This document shows positions 49,125 through 58,083 of a stretch of DNA of 64,000 bases, piece by piece. Position 1 is the stretch's first letter; every line of letters begins with the position of its first letter. The stretch comes from Faecalibacterium prausnitzii (GTDB taxonomy: Bacteria > Bacillota > Clostridia > Oscillospirales > Ruminococcaceae), in the NCBI RefSeq assembly GCF_003287405.1, contig NZ_PRLD01000003.1, forward strand, positions 1 to 64,000, read 5' to 3'. The notes under the pieces are model-generated. The model worked only from the letters and a program-made list of their open reading frames with translations, was not told the DNA's origin and did not search any database. Made by a program: the position numbers and the translations under genes.

Positions 49125-50381
49125 ATGAAAACTGAAAAATTCAAGGTGACACCGCTGGAGCGGGCATGGATCTTATACGACGTGGGCAACTCGGCCTTTG
49201 TGCTGATGATCGCCACGCTGGTGCCCATCTTCTTCAATGCACTGGCCGAGGCCGGTGGGGTGAGCAAGGTGGACTATCTGGCCTACTGGGGCTATGCAAG
49301 CTCCATCGTCACGGTGGTCACCGCCATTCTGGGCCCCATTCTGGGCACGCTGGCCGACACCAAGGGCTTTAAAAAGCCCATCTTCATGCTCTGCCTTTTT
49401 GTGGGCGTCATCGGCTGCTGCGCCATGGGTCTGGCGGGCACATGGCTGGCCTTTCTGGTCATTTTTATCATTGCCAAGATCGGCTACTCCGGCAGTCTGG
49501 TGTTCTACGACTCCATGCTGGGCGATGTGACCACCCCGGAGCGGATGGACATGGTGTCCTCCCGCGGGTACGCGTGGGGCTATATCGGCAGCTGCGTGCC
49601 CTTTGTGGTCTGTCTGGCGCTGGTGCTGGGCAGCAGTGCAGTGGGGCTCAGCCAGATGACTGCTTTGTCCATCGCGCTGGTCATTACCGCCGTATGGTGG
49701 CTGGTGGTCACCCTGCCGCTGCTGAAAAAGTACCGCCAGATCAACTATGTGGAGGTGGAGCAGCACGCCATCCGCCAGAGCTTTGTGCGCATTGGGCAGA
49801 CTTTGAAGCACCTGCCGCAGGACAAGCAGGTGTTCTGGTTCCTGCTGGCTTTCTTCTGCTATATCGACGGTGTGTATACCATCATTGACATGGCCACCGC
49901 CTACGGCACGGCATTGGGTCTGGACACCACCGGCCTGCTGCTGGCGCTGCTGGTCACCCAGATCGTGGCTTTCCCCTCGGCGCTGATCTTCGGCCGCCTG
50001 AGCCAGAAATATGAATCCAAGATCCTGATCCCGGTGTGCATTGCGGCCTATACCGGCATTGCCGTCTTTGCCTTCTTCCTGAAGAGCCAGTGGCAGTTCT
50101 GGGTGCTGGCTGTTGTGGTGGGGATGTTCCAGGGCGGTGTGCAGGCGCTGAGCCGCAGCCACTTTGCCAAGATCATCCCGCAGGAAAAATCCGGCGAATA
50201 CTTTGGCCTGTTCGATATCTGCGGCAAGGGCGCTTCCTTCCTTGGCACCATGATCGTCAGCGTGGGCAGCCAGCTGACCGGCAGCGCCAACGTGGGCGTT
50301 GGCTCCATTGCCATCCTGTTCGTCATCGGCTTTGTGCTGTTCGGTATTTCTACCCGGACGGAAGAGACGAAGCGGGTCTGA
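49125..50381 (+). CDS. MFS transporter, UMF1 (Atg22-like) family
   Basis: 418 residues, twelve membrane helices. RAWILYDVGNSAFVLMIATL at the start and GVQALSRSHFAKIIPQEKSG near the end are the marks of the UMF1/Atg22-like major facilitator group. A conserved GYSGSLVFYDSMLGD loop follows helix 4. Yeast Atg22 exports vacuolar amino acids, but bacterial members have no known substrate. The ribosome-binding site AAGGGGAAAAGGG precedes ATG 49125. It follows the phospholipase C-like gene, and a strong terminator ends the unit. Confidence 0.88.
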   Translation: MKTEKFKVTPLERAWILYDVGNSAFVLMIATLVPIFFNALAEAGGVSKVDYLAYWGYASSIVTVVTAILGPILGTLADTKGFKKPIFMLCLFVGVIGCCAMGLAGTWLAFLVIFIIAKIGYSGSLVFYDSMLGDVTTPERMDMVSSRGYAWGYIGSCVPFVVCLALVLGSSAVGLSQMTALSIALVITAVWWLVVTLPLLKKYRQINYVEVEQHAIRQSFVRIGQTLKHLPQDKQVFWFLLAFFCYIDGVYTIIDMATAYGTALGLDTTGLLLALLVTQIVAFPSALIFGRLSQKYESKILIPVCIAAYTGIAVFAFFLKSQWQFWVLAVVVGMFQGGVQALSRSHFAKIIPQEKSGEYFGLFDICGKGASFLGTMIVSVGSQLTGSANVGVGSIAILFVIGFVLFGISTRTEETKRV

Positions 50382-50414
50382 GCCTTCGCGGTGAAACGCT
50401 CTTTATAACGGTAC

Positions 50415-50455
50415 AAAGGACTGCTGCACGGCATCTGGTGCAGCGGTCCTTTTTT
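50415..50455 (+). terminator. terminator of the MFS gene
   Basis: AAAGGACTGCTGCAC pairs with GTGCAGCGGTCCTTT (one mismatch) and ends in TTTTTT. Confidence 0.9.
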
Positions 50456-50582
50456 GCTGCAGGCGGCACAAAACAGAAGCTTTTTCGGAAAAAATAAAAA
50501 CAGGTGATTGATTTTCACCTTTGACTTGCTTATAATTGAAGAAAAATCATCTGCTGCACTGCGGCGGCAGAGAGAATGCGGG

Positions 50583-51560
50583 GTGCAAACATTGAAACAC
50601 AAAGGAATTGCGGTGCTGCTGGTGGGAATTATGCTGGCGGCGCTGCTGCTGGCGGGCTGCACGTCTGCCGACACTGCCCGGCGGATGCGCATGGGCGTAG
50701 CCGGAGAGGGCGGCGTATACCACGCCTTTGGCGAGGGCTTTGCGGCGCTGGAAAATGACAGCGGGAATGGCGCTGTGGAACTGAAGAATACCGCCGGGTC
50801 TGCGGCAAACCTGCGTCTGCTGATGGGGGATTACCTGCAGTTGGCGGTGGCACAGGCAGACCTTGTGCAGGATGCCTACGAGCAGAGCGGCATTTTTCAG
50901 GATGAAGAGATGGAAAACAAATTCTGCGCGGTCGCTGCACTGTATACCGAGGCCTGTCAGGTGATCGTGCGGGCGGATTCTGATATCCAGTCCGTAGAAG
51001 AATTGCAGGGTAAAACGGTGAGTATCGGTGCAGAGGAGTCCGGTTCAGAGCAGAACGCATGGCAGATCCTGTCTGCCTACGGTCTGAACGAAAAACTGGT
51101 AGAGACCATCAACCTGAATTACGAGGATGCCGCTGCGCAGCTGAAAGCTGGCAGGATCGATGCCATGTTCATCACGGCCGGTGCGCCCAGTGCGGTGGTG
51201 ACCGCGCTGGCGGAGGACTGCGGCATCCGGCTGCTGTATGTGGACGGTGCGGCTGCAAAGCGTCTGCAGGACAGCTGCAGCAGCTACAGCGTGTGCACCA
51301 TTCCGGCGGGCACTTACCCCGGACAGGAAGAGGAAGTGCAGACGGTAGGCGTAAAAGCGGTGCTGCTGGCCAGCGCGGCGCTGCCGGAAAAGCAGGTGGA
51401 GCAGCTGACAATGCTGTTGTTCGACGGGCGCGAAAACCTGAGCACGCAGCTGGGTATCCGGCTGGATACCGAAGCCGAAGCGACCGAGGGCGTGGGCATC
51501 CCGTTCCACAAGGGAGCTGCCGCCTACTATAAGACGGCAGACATCACGGTGGCATCCTGA
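50583..51560 (+). CDS. TAXI-type (TRAP-associated) solute-binding lipoprotein
   Basis: About 325 residues. Lipoprotein signal GIAVLLVGIMLAALLLAGC, then a TAXI fold: MGVAGEGGVYHAFGEGFAAL, NTAGSAANLRLLMGDYLQLA, VAQADLVQDAYEQSG, VEELQGKTVSIGAEESGSEQ, AAAQLKAGRIDAMFITAGAP. TAXI proteins feed TRAP carriers with a fused DctQM; none is near. Instead a GltS glutamate carrier starts 34 bases later. Because a studied TAXI protein (Vibrio VC0430) binds glutamate, this one may hand glutamate to GltS, which would be a new pairing. The start is GTG 50583 or TTG 50592; the signal peptide is complete with either. Confidence 0.82.
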   Translation: MQTLKHKGIAVLLVGIMLAALLLAGCTSADTARRMRMGVAGEGGVYHAFGEGFAALENDSGNGAVELKNTAGSAANLRLLMGDYLQLAVAQADLVQDAYEQSGIFQDEEMENKFCAVAALYTEACQVIVRADSDIQSVEELQGKTVSIGAEESGSEQNAWQILSAYGLNEKLVETINLNYEDAAAQLKAGRIDAMFITAGAPSAVVTALAEDCGIRLLYVDGAAAKRLQDSCSSYSVCTIPAGTYPGQEEEVQTVGVKAVLLASAALPEKQVEQLTMLLFDGRENLSTQLGIRLDTEAEATEGVGIPFHKGAAAYYKTADITVAS

Positions 51561-51594
51561 ATGCTGCCGGGAAACAGAGGGAAAGAAAGACGAT

Positions 51595-52779
51595 ATGAAG
51601 ATAGAACTGGATATGTATCAGACACTGGCACTTTCGGTGCTGGTGCTGCTGCTGGGCAAATTTTTGCGGGAGCGGGTGCGGGTGCTGGAAAAATTCTGCA
51701 TCCCGGCTCCGGTCATCGGCGGCGTGCTGTTCGCCATTTTTACCTGTGTGTGCTACGTTACCGGCGTGGCAGAGTTCGCCTTTGACGACATCCTCAAGGA
51801 GGTCTGCATGGTGATGTTCTTCACCTCAGTAGGCTTTCAGGCAAACCTGAAGGTGCTGAAAAGCGGCGGCAGGGCGATGATCGTATTTCTGGGCGTGGTC
51901 ATTGTGCTGATCGTCAGCCAGAACTTTATTGCAGTGGGGCTGGCAAGCCTGCTGCAGGTGGACCCGCTGGTGGGGCTGTGCACCGGCTCCATTCCCATGG
52001 TGGGCGGCCACGGCACGGCGGGTGCCTTCGGCCCGGTGCTGGAGGATTTTGGCATCCGGGGCGCAACCACCCTGTGCACCGCCGCCGCCACCTATGGACT
52101 GATCGCGGGCAGCATGATGGGCGGTCCTATCGGCAAAATGCTTATTGAGCGGCACCATCTGCTGGACACTGCGGTGACAGAGGATGACAGCCTGCTGGTG
52201 GAGGAGGAGATCAAGCACGAGCGGCACAGTATGTACCCTGCGGCCAGCTTTCAGCTGATCCTTGCCATGGGCATCGGCACAGTGCTTTCCAAGCTGCTGT
52301 CCCTGACCGGGATGACCTTCCCCATCTATATCGGTGCTATGATCGCGGCGGCCATCATCCGCAACGTGGGCGAGTACGGCGGCGGCTACACCGTATATAT
52401 GGGCGAGATCAACGATATCGGCGGTATCTGCCTGTCGCTGTTCTTAGGCATGGCAATGATCACCCTGAAGATCTGGCAGCTGGCAGAGCTGGCGCTGCCG
52501 CTGGTCATCCTGCTGGCAGGGCAGACGCTGTTCATGATCGTGTATGTCATTGTGGTGGCGTACAACGTGATGGGAAGGGACTACGATGCGGCGGTCATCG
52601 TTTCGGGTCTGTGCGGCTTCGGCATGGGTGCTACTCCCAATGCCATGGCCAATATGCAGGCTGTGTGCGACAGGTATGCACCTTCCGTCAAGGCATATCT
52701 GCTGATCCCGCTGGTGGGCAGCCTGTTTGCGGACTTCCTGAACAGTCTGGTCATTACGGTATTTATCAACTTTATCTGA
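51595..52779 (+). CDS. gltS: sodium/glutamate symporter
   Basis: 394 residues, about ten helices plus two re-entrant loops, the normal GltS length. Conserved FCIPAPVIGGVLFAIFTCVC near the start, the substrate loops GSIPMVGGHGTAGAFGPVLE and GLCGFGMGATPNAMANMQAV, and AATYGLIAGSMMGGPIGKML. GltS imports glutamate with Na. ATG 51595 follows AGGGAAAGAAAG. It follows the TAXI binding protein gene in the same operon and is followed by a 68-residue gene. Confidence 0.93.
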   Translation: MKIELDMYQTLALSVLVLLLGKFLRERVRVLEKFCIPAPVIGGVLFAIFTCVCYVTGVAEFAFDDILKEVCMVMFFTSVGFQANLKVLKSGGRAMIVFLGVVIVLIVSQNFIAVGLASLLQVDPLVGLCTGSIPMVGGHGTAGAFGPVLEDFGIRGATTLCTAAATYGLIAGSMMGGPIGKMLIERHHLLDTAVTEDDSLLVEEEIKHERHSMYPAASFQLILAMGIGTVLSKLLSLTGMTFPIYIGAMIAAAIIRNVGEYGGGYTVYMGEINDIGGICLSLFLGMAMITLKIWQLAELALPLVILLAGQTLFMIVYVIVVAYNVMGRDYDAAVIVSGLCGFGMGATPNAMANMQAVCDRYAPSVKAYLLIPLVGSLFADFLNSLVITVFINFI

Positions 52780-52837
52780 GACGTCCGGTGTGCGCACGGA
52801 GGGAGAAAATCCTCCGTGCCGGAAAGGAGAAAAGGCT

Positions 52838-53044
52838 ATGGCCATCCATCAGCGGCTGAAAAACTGGTTCCGGCAGAAGAGCCGGAGCAGAAAGAACGGA
52901 CAGGAAGAAACGGTGGCGGTGCCGGAGGTGCATACCGGCAAGGTGCGGCACGAAGCGGCGGACAGCACCCCGGAGGCAGACTGTCCCATCCATTACGACA
53001 ATGTAGCCATCCCGGAGATCCATATTCATCCGCGGAAAAAATAA
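52838..53044 (+). CDS. small basic protein of unknown function
   Basis: 68 residues. Basic N-terminus (HQRLKNWFRQKSRSRKNGQE) and an acidic, His-containing tail (PIHYDNVAIPEIHIHPRKK). No membrane helix. I do not recognise it. GAAAGGAGAAAAGG before ATG 52838 is a strong ribosome-binding site, and it shares the transcript of gltS, ending at the operon terminator. It may be an accessory or regulator of the carrier, but nothing in sequence proves that. Confidence 0.6.
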   Translation: MAIHQRLKNWFRQKSRSRKNGQEETVAVPEVHTGKVRHEAADSTPEADCPIHYDNVAIPEIHIHPRKK

Positions 53045-53056
53045 GGATACAAGAGC

Positions 53057-53098
53057 GCACAACAGCCGGGCCTGCGGGTCAGGCTGTTGTGCTTTTTT
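53057..53098 (+). terminator. terminator of the TAXI-gltS operon
   Basis: GCACAACAGCC pairs perfectly with GGCTGTTGTGC, then TTTTTTG. Confidence 0.9.
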
Positions 53099-53123
53099 GC
53101 GCTTTCTCCTCCCCAACAAAAAC

Positions 53124-53159
53124 ACCCCCTGCAGTCTGTACGGGCAGACCGCAGGGGGT
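53124..53159 (-). terminator. terminator of the purine permease gene
   Basis: ACCCCCTGCAGTCTG pairs with CAGACCGCAGGGGGT (one mismatch); on the minus strand TTTTTGTTGG follows. Confidence 0.88.
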
Positions 53160-53185
53160 GCTTGGCTTTTTAGATGCTCAAAGAA

Positions 53186-54556
53186 TTAGAGGAACACATA
53201 CTTGAGGATGAACAGCACGGTGAGCACATACATCAGCGGGCTGATCTTCTTCTCCTTTGCCTTGCCGGTGACCACGTTGATGATGGTCCAGGAGATGATG
53301 CCGATGGCGATACCCTCGGAGATGCTGTAAGCAGTGGGCATTGCCAGAATGGTCAGGAAGGCGGGGATGCCCTCGCTGGGATCGTTGAAGTCGATCTTGA
53401 CGGCAGAGCCCATCATGTAGAAGCCCACGATGATCAGAGCCGGAGCGGTAGCAAAGCTGGGGATGGTGAGGAACAGCGGGCTGAAGATGGTAGCCAGCAG
53501 GAACAGCACGCCGGTGGTCATAGCGGTCAGACCGGTGCGGCCGCCCTCGGTAACGCCGGAGGCGCTTTCCACGAAGGTGGTGGTGGTGGAAGTACCCAGC
53601 ACAGCGCCCACGCAGGTGCCGATGGAGTCTGCCATCAGTGCGCCCTTGATGTTGGGCAGACGGCCGTCCTCGTCCAGCATATCAGCCTTGGAGGCCACGC
53701 CGATCAGGGTACCCAGCGTGTCGAACAGATCCACGAACAGGAAGGAGAACATGACTGCGAAGAAGTTCAGCAGGCCGACACCGGAGAAGTCGGTCTTGAA
53801 CACCTGACCAAAGGTCTCGCCCAGTGCGGAAAAGTCGAAGCTGACAAAGGCGGTGGGGATGACGGAGTACATACCGGCTTCCACATCGGGGACGTAGATG
53901 CCGGTCAGCTCACACACGATGCCCAGCAGCCAGGTGATCAGGATACCGTACAGAATGCCGCCCTTGACCTTTTTGACCAGCAGGATGGCGGTGATGACCA
54001 CGCCCAGCAGCGCCAGAATAGCGCCCACGCCCACGCTGTGGAAGGTTGCGCCCTTGAAGTGCTGGTAGGTGACCAGCGTAGAATCGCTGTTGACGATCAG
54101 CTTGGCGTTCTGCAGGCCGACAAAGGCCACGAACAGGCCGATACCCACGCTGACGGCGCTCTTCAGGGTCATGGGAATGGCGTTGAAGATACCCTCGCGT
54201 ACATTGGTCAGGGACAGTGCGATGAAGATGACGCCCTCAACAAAGACGGCCATCAGAGCCAGCTGCCAGCTGTAGCCCATGGTCAGCACGACCGTGTAGG
54301 CAAAGTAGGCGTTCAGGCCCATGCCGGGAGCCAGTGCAAAGGGGTAGTTGGCCAGCACAGCCATCAGTGCGGTGGCAATGAAGGATGCCAGCGCGGTGGC
54401 GATCAGCACAGCCTTGGAATCCATGCCCGCTGCGGACAGGATGTTGGGGTTGACGGCAAGGATGTAAGCCATGGTCATGAAGGTGGTGATACCAGCCATG
54501 ATCTCGGTCTTTACATCGGTGTGGTTTTCTTTCAGGTGAAAGAACTTTTCTAACAT
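53186..54556 (-). CDS. NCS2 family purine (adenine/guanine/hypoxanthine) permease
   Basis: 456 residues, fourteen-helix NCS2 fold of the AzgA/PbuG/GhxP group. ENHTDVKTEIMAGITTFMTM at the start, then LAVNPNILSAAGMD, ALAPGMGLNAYFAYTVVLTM and TTFVESASGVTEGGRTGLTA are highly conserved and give high confidence in the family. These carriers bring in purine bases with H. Adenine versus guanine/hypoxanthine cannot be separated. ATG 54556 follows CAGGAGG. A leader hairpin lies upstream; no purine riboswitch was recognised. Confidence 0.94.
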   Translation of the reverse strand: MLEKFFHLKENHTDVKTEIMAGITTFMTMAYILAVNPNILSAAGMDSKAVLIATALASFIATALMAVLANYPFALAPGMGLNAYFAYTVVLTMGYSWQLALMAVFVEGVIFIALSLTNVREGIFNAIPMTLKSAVSVGIGLFVAFVGLQNAKLIVNSDSTLVTYQHFKGATFHSVGVGAILALLGVVITAILLVKKVKGGILYGILITWLLGIVCELTGIYVPDVEAGMYSVIPTAFVSFDFSALGETFGQVFKTDFSGVGLLNFFAVMFSFLFVDLFDTLGTLIGVASKADMLDEDGRLPNIKGALMADSIGTCVGAVLGTSTTTTFVESASGVTEGGRTGLTAMTTGVLFLLATIFSPLFLTIPSFATAPALIIVGFYMMGSAVKIDFNDPSEGIPAFLTILAMPTAYSISEGIAIGIISWTIINVVTGKAKEKKISPLMYVLTVLFILKYVFL

Positions 54557-54789
54557 GAGAAACCTCCTGCTTCCAATAAAACACTCCGCCGGTTGCGGAC
54601 GGCGGAGAAAGAACAGTTTCCATTCTATCAGCTGAAAACGTTTTTGTCCACATCAGAAACACACAAATTTCGCAATTTGTTCAAATTTTCTTAAATAAGT
54701 ATGACTTATCTGACAAAAAATCTGGCTTTTTTTGGTAGTTTGGACGGAATGCGGGCGCTTTGCGCAGAAAAAATGTGTGTGGAAAAAAA
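54557..54789 (-). promoter_or_regulatory. leader region of the purine permease gene
   Basis: 233 bases without a gene. CTCCGCCG-GTTGCGGA-CGGCGGAG (54584-54607) is a strong hairpin 13 bases before the AGGAGG, close enough to affect translation. AT-rich sequence at 54650-54720 probably holds the promoter. The conserved purine-aptamer bases were looked for and not found. Confidence 0.45.
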
Positions 54790-54826
54790 GTAGTTCCGAA
54801 ACATCCGCAGGGTGTTTCGGAACTAC
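54790..54826 (-). terminator. terminator of the M16C protease gene
   Basis: GTAGTTCCGAAACA pairs perfectly with TGTTTCGGAACTAC; on the minus strand TTTTTTT follows. Confidence 0.92.
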
Positions 54827-54856
54827 AAATAAAATATTTTTACAAATAACCGGCGC

Positions 54857-57610
54857 TTACAGCGTCTCTACCCGGTCGAACAGATCCTTCGCCGTTTCCA
54901 CGGCGTCCTTGCTGCCAAAGGCGACCCGCACGCCGCCGGAAAGTACGTCAGACAGGGTAGCGGCCTGCGCTTTGAGCAGGGCGACGTCCACGCTGCACAG
55001 CGCCTTGCGGTCGGCGGCGCGCATCTCGTCCGTGATGCCGCAGAAGTACCGGTGATCCAGTTCCCGCGCAGCGGCACGCGCCTTGCGGGGCGTGTCCAGC
55101 TTGGCGGCGGTGCCTACGATGAACTCGTCCAGATCCCGGGCGGTGTAGTCCCGGGCGGCAAGGGCGGCAGGGGCGGCGGCAAAGGTATCGTAGCTTTCCC
55201 GCAGGTGGGGGTCCCGGTAGGTGTACAAAAACTCGATGCCGTCTGCACAGAGCATTCCGGTGCCGTAGGCACCGCCCACCTCCCGGATGGTGTGCCACAG
55301 GTACTCGTAGCTCATCACCCGTGCCAGCACCCGGCGGCGGCTGTCCCGGGGCATGGGCCAAGCCAGCACATCGTAGTTCACGCCGCCGTCAATGATAAAG
55401 GCTTCGTTCACCGGGGGCGTCAGGGGCTGGGTGTAGGGCTGCGCCGGGGTGCGCCGGGCAGCGGCAAAGCGGCTTTCCGGCAGCAGGGTGCGCAGCTTTT
55501 CCAGTGCGTCCTCGGTGCCGTGCAGGCTGACGGTCAGGGCAGCGTTTTGCAGCACCCGGCTGCGCACAGCATCCAGCTTTGCGCCCAGCGCCGCCCAGTC
55601 GGCCTTTTCCAGCAGACCGCACAGGAAGTGATAATAGCTCACGCCGGTGCAGGCTTCGTCCGCAGCGCCCTCTACATAATAATGGGCGCGGGCACGGGTG
55701 GAAGCGAACTCGTTGCCCTGCTGGATAAACAGCTGCTCCATGCGCAGCTTCAGCTGACTGACCACCCGGGCATAGGCGGCTTCGGCAGCAGCGCCGGTAA
55801 GGACGGTGTCGTACAGCCACTCGCCGCCGATCTCCACCGCCTTTTCCAGGCTGCGCTCCAGCAGGCTCAGGCAGAGGGAAAGCTTCGCATGGCAGGGACT
55901 GCTCTCCTGCCGCCCGGTCCAGAGATCCAGCTGGGCGCGGCTGTCGCCCAGCCATGTGCTGCGCAGGGTGTTCAGCTGCTGGGCGGTATGGGTAGGGGTG
56001 TCCAGCTCGTCCAGCACATCGGTGAGCAGGTTCAGGTATTGCAGCTCCTCCGGGGTGATGCTGCCCAGATCATAGTAGAAATTCAGGTACAAGCTGCCGG
56101 CAGAGGGGTGACGCAGCAGGGTGGCACCGGCCAGCTGCTCGGCGCAGCCCTGCGGGGCGGTATCGCCCGCGCCAAGGTCAGCGGCGGTGAGGGGGTGCTC
56201 CAGCACCAGCTTGCCATCGGTGCGCGCCGGGGCGGCGGTTTCCTCGGTCTTGGGTGCGGTGGGGATCTGCAGCACCTGCACCGGGGCGGGGGCAAACAGC
56301 TCCCGCAGCAGGGTGTCGAACCAGCCCTCCTCCAGCTTGCTGCGCAGGGCGGCGAAAAGTTTGTCGGTGTGCAGCAGCAGGGCGGCATCGCCGGTATGCA
56401 GCCAGCCGGTGGCGGCGTTGATGGCGTCCAGCACACCGTCCGGCAGGCTGCCCGGGCGCTCCAGCGAGGCAAATTCGGCCTCGTTCAAAGCCGCCAGCAG
56501 CAGGTCGTGAGGAATGCCGGTCTTTAGCAGCTCGTCCACGGTCTTGCGCACAGCGGGGGCAAATTTGCGGGCAGAATCCACCGTAGCACCGCGCAGCAGC
56601 AGCTCCAAGGTGGGCTGCAGGGTACTGTCGTCAAAGCCGATGTCGATATCTGCGCCCAGCTGCTCGGCCAGCAGCGCGGCCTTGAGGGGAGAGCTGTTGG
56701 TGCTTAGCAGCGCACCCAGCAGGATCTCCACGCCCAGCTGCCGCTCCCGGTCGGCAAAGGCACCGGTGTACCATGCCAGTGCGCACTGCACCTCGTCCGG
56801 CTTGGGCTGGTCGGTGTAGTAGGGCAGCTCCACGAACGCGCCGGGCTGCTCGTCCTGCATGGTCAGGCGGGGACGGGCAGCGGCCTTGGGCATCTTGGAC
56901 AGGTAGTCCTGATCCAGCCGCGCCAGCTTGTCGGCCATATCCATCTTGCCGTACAGGGTGATGCAGCAGTTGTCGGCGCTGTAATGGCGGCGGTACACCC
57001 GCTGGTATTTCTCGTAGGTCAGGGCGGGGATGGACGCCGGGTCGCCGCCGGACACAAAGCCGTAGGCGGTATCCGGGAACATCGCCCGTTGCAGGGCGTT
57101 TTGCAACTGAGCATCCGGGGAAGCCAGTGCACCCTGCATTTCATTGTAGACCACACCGCTGACCGTGCCGTCCGCGTCCCGGTGCCAGCCCTCCTGCTCG
57201 AACACGGCAGAGTCCACCATAGCCAGCGGGCAGAACACAGCGTTCAGGTAGACATCCATCAGGTTGCAGAAATCGGTCTCGTTGGGGGTGGCAAAGGGGT
57301 AGACCGTTTTGTCCGGGAAGGTCATTGCATTGAGGAAGGATGCCATGCTGCTTTTGAGCAGCTGCACAAAGGGGGAACTGACCGGGTATTTTTCGCTGCC
57401 CGCCAGCACGGAGTGCTCCAGAATGTGGAACACGCCAGTGTCATCGGAGGGGAAGGTGCCGAAGCCGATGCCGAAGGCCTTGTTGACGTCCTCGTTCTCC
57501 ACCAGCAGCACGGCTGCGCCGCTGACGTCATGGGTGAGCAGGGTCAAAGTACCGTGCTGCTCGGGGCAGTCCTCGGTGCGCAGGACGGTATAACCGGGAT
57601 AGTGTGCCAT
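54857..57610 (-). CDS. M16C family zinc metallopeptidase (presequence protease-like)
   Basis: 917 residues, a little short of the usual ~970. The inverted zinc motif HxxEH is in GVFHILEHSVLAGSEKYPVS (about residue 62), with the distal Glu in FEQEGWHRD. KSSMASFLNAMTFPDKTVYP and YNEMQGALASPDAQLQNALQ are typical of PreP/Cym1-like M16C enzymes, which enclose and cut unfolded peptides up to about 65 residues. No signal peptide, so it probably clears peptides in the cytoplasm. ATG 57610 follows AAAGGAG. A small coiled-coil membrane protein gene lies 48 bases upstream on the same strand. Confidence 0.93.
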   Translation of the reverse strand: MAHYPGYTVLRTEDCPEQHGTLTLLTHDVSGAAVLLVENEDVNKAFGIGFGTFPSDDTGVFHILEHSVLAGSEKYPVSSPFVQLLKSSMASFLNAMTFPDKTVYPFATPNETDFCNLMDVYLNAVFCPLAMVDSAVFEQEGWHRDADGTVSGVVYNEMQGALASPDAQLQNALQRAMFPDTAYGFVSGGDPASIPALTYEKYQRVYRRHYSADNCCITLYGKMDMADKLARLDQDYLSKMPKAAARPRLTMQDEQPGAFVELPYYTDQPKPDEVQCALAWYTGAFADRERQLGVEILLGALLSTNSSPLKAALLAEQLGADIDIGFDDSTLQPTLELLLRGATVDSARKFAPAVRKTVDELLKTGIPHDLLLAALNEAEFASLERPGSLPDGVLDAINAATGWLHTGDAALLLHTDKLFAALRSKLEEGWFDTLLRELFAPAPVQVLQIPTAPKTEETAAPARTDGKLVLEHPLTAADLGAGDTAPQGCAEQLAGATLLRHPSAGSLYLNFYYDLGSITPEELQYLNLLTDVLDELDTPTHTAQQLNTLRSTWLGDSRAQLDLWTGRQESSPCHAKLSLCLSLLERSLEKAVEIGGEWLYDTVLTGAAAEAAYARVVSQLKLRMEQLFIQQGNEFASTRARAHYYVEGAADEACTGVSYYHFLCGLLEKADWAALGAKLDAVRSRVLQNAALTVSLHGTEDALEKLRTLLPESRFAAARRTPAQPYTQPLTPPVNEAFIIDGGVNYDVLAWPMPRDSRRRVLARVMSYEYLWHTIREVGGAYGTGMLCADGIEFLYTYRDPHLRESYDTFAAAPAALAARDYTARDLDEFIVGTAAKLDTPRKARAAARELDHRYFCGITDEMRAADRKALCSVDVALLKAQAATLSDVLSGGVRVAFGSKDAVETAKDLFDRVETL

Positions 57611-57658
57611 TTTTATTCTCCTTTACGGGATATTTTTCACAGAGGATACACCTGCGGC

Positions 57659-57970
57659 TCAGCCGCCGAACAGGCCGAAAAAGCTGGTGTGGGTCACGCC
57701 CAGCACAAGAAAAAGAGCAATCAGGGCGAACAGCACGCCGATGATGATGTCCATCTGGTGCACCGTGAGCGGAAATTTATCGTAAAGCTTTTCCTTGGGG
57801 TTTACAAAATCCTTGTTGCCGTTGTCCAGCAGGCGCTTTTTGCCCTGCTCAAAATCAGCCTTCTGCGCCTGCAATTCAGCCTGCTGGCGGGCAAGTTCTG
57901 CCTCGCGGGCGGCCAGTGCGGCCTCGCGGCGTTCAAGCTCGGTCTGGGTATCCGGGGTGGGCTGTGCCAT
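57659..57970 (-). CDS. small coiled-coil membrane protein
   Basis: 103 residues. Residues about 8-48 are a charged, Ala/Glu/Gln-rich coiled coil (LERREAALAAREAELARQQA and on). A linker follows, and one or two hydrophobic segments end the protein (IIIGVLFALIALFLVLGVTH, FFGLFGG). I know no family function. The start at 57970 has CAGGAGGGAC upstream; the frame extends 23 codons further with no ribosome-binding site. It precedes the M16C protease gene on the same strand and may share its transcript. Confidence 0.65.
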   Translation of the reverse strand: MAQPTPDTQTELERREAALAAREAELARQQAELQAQKADFEQGKKRLLDNGNKDFVNPKEKLYDKFPLTVHQMDIIIGVLFALIALFLVLGVTHTSFFGLFGG

Positions 57971-58035
57971 GGAAAGTCCCTCCTGTAAGCATAAGATGTT
58001 TTCCTTATGATACCACAAAAATGTGGACAAAAAAA

Positions 58036-58063
58036 GCACCCGCAGTGCAAAGACTGCGGGTGC
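58036..58063 (-). terminator. terminator of the mgl operon
   Basis: GCACCCGCAGT-GCAAAG-ACTGCGGGTGC, with TTTTTTT after it on the minus strand, 20 bases beyond the mglC stop. Confidence 0.92.
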
Positions 58064-58083
58064 AAAGGGGGATGATGAGGAGA

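Noticed and set aside
54557-54789. Purine riboswitch before the purine permease
   Set aside because: The conserved core bases of the aptamer were not found on the minus strand; only a simple hairpin near the ribosome-binding site is visible.
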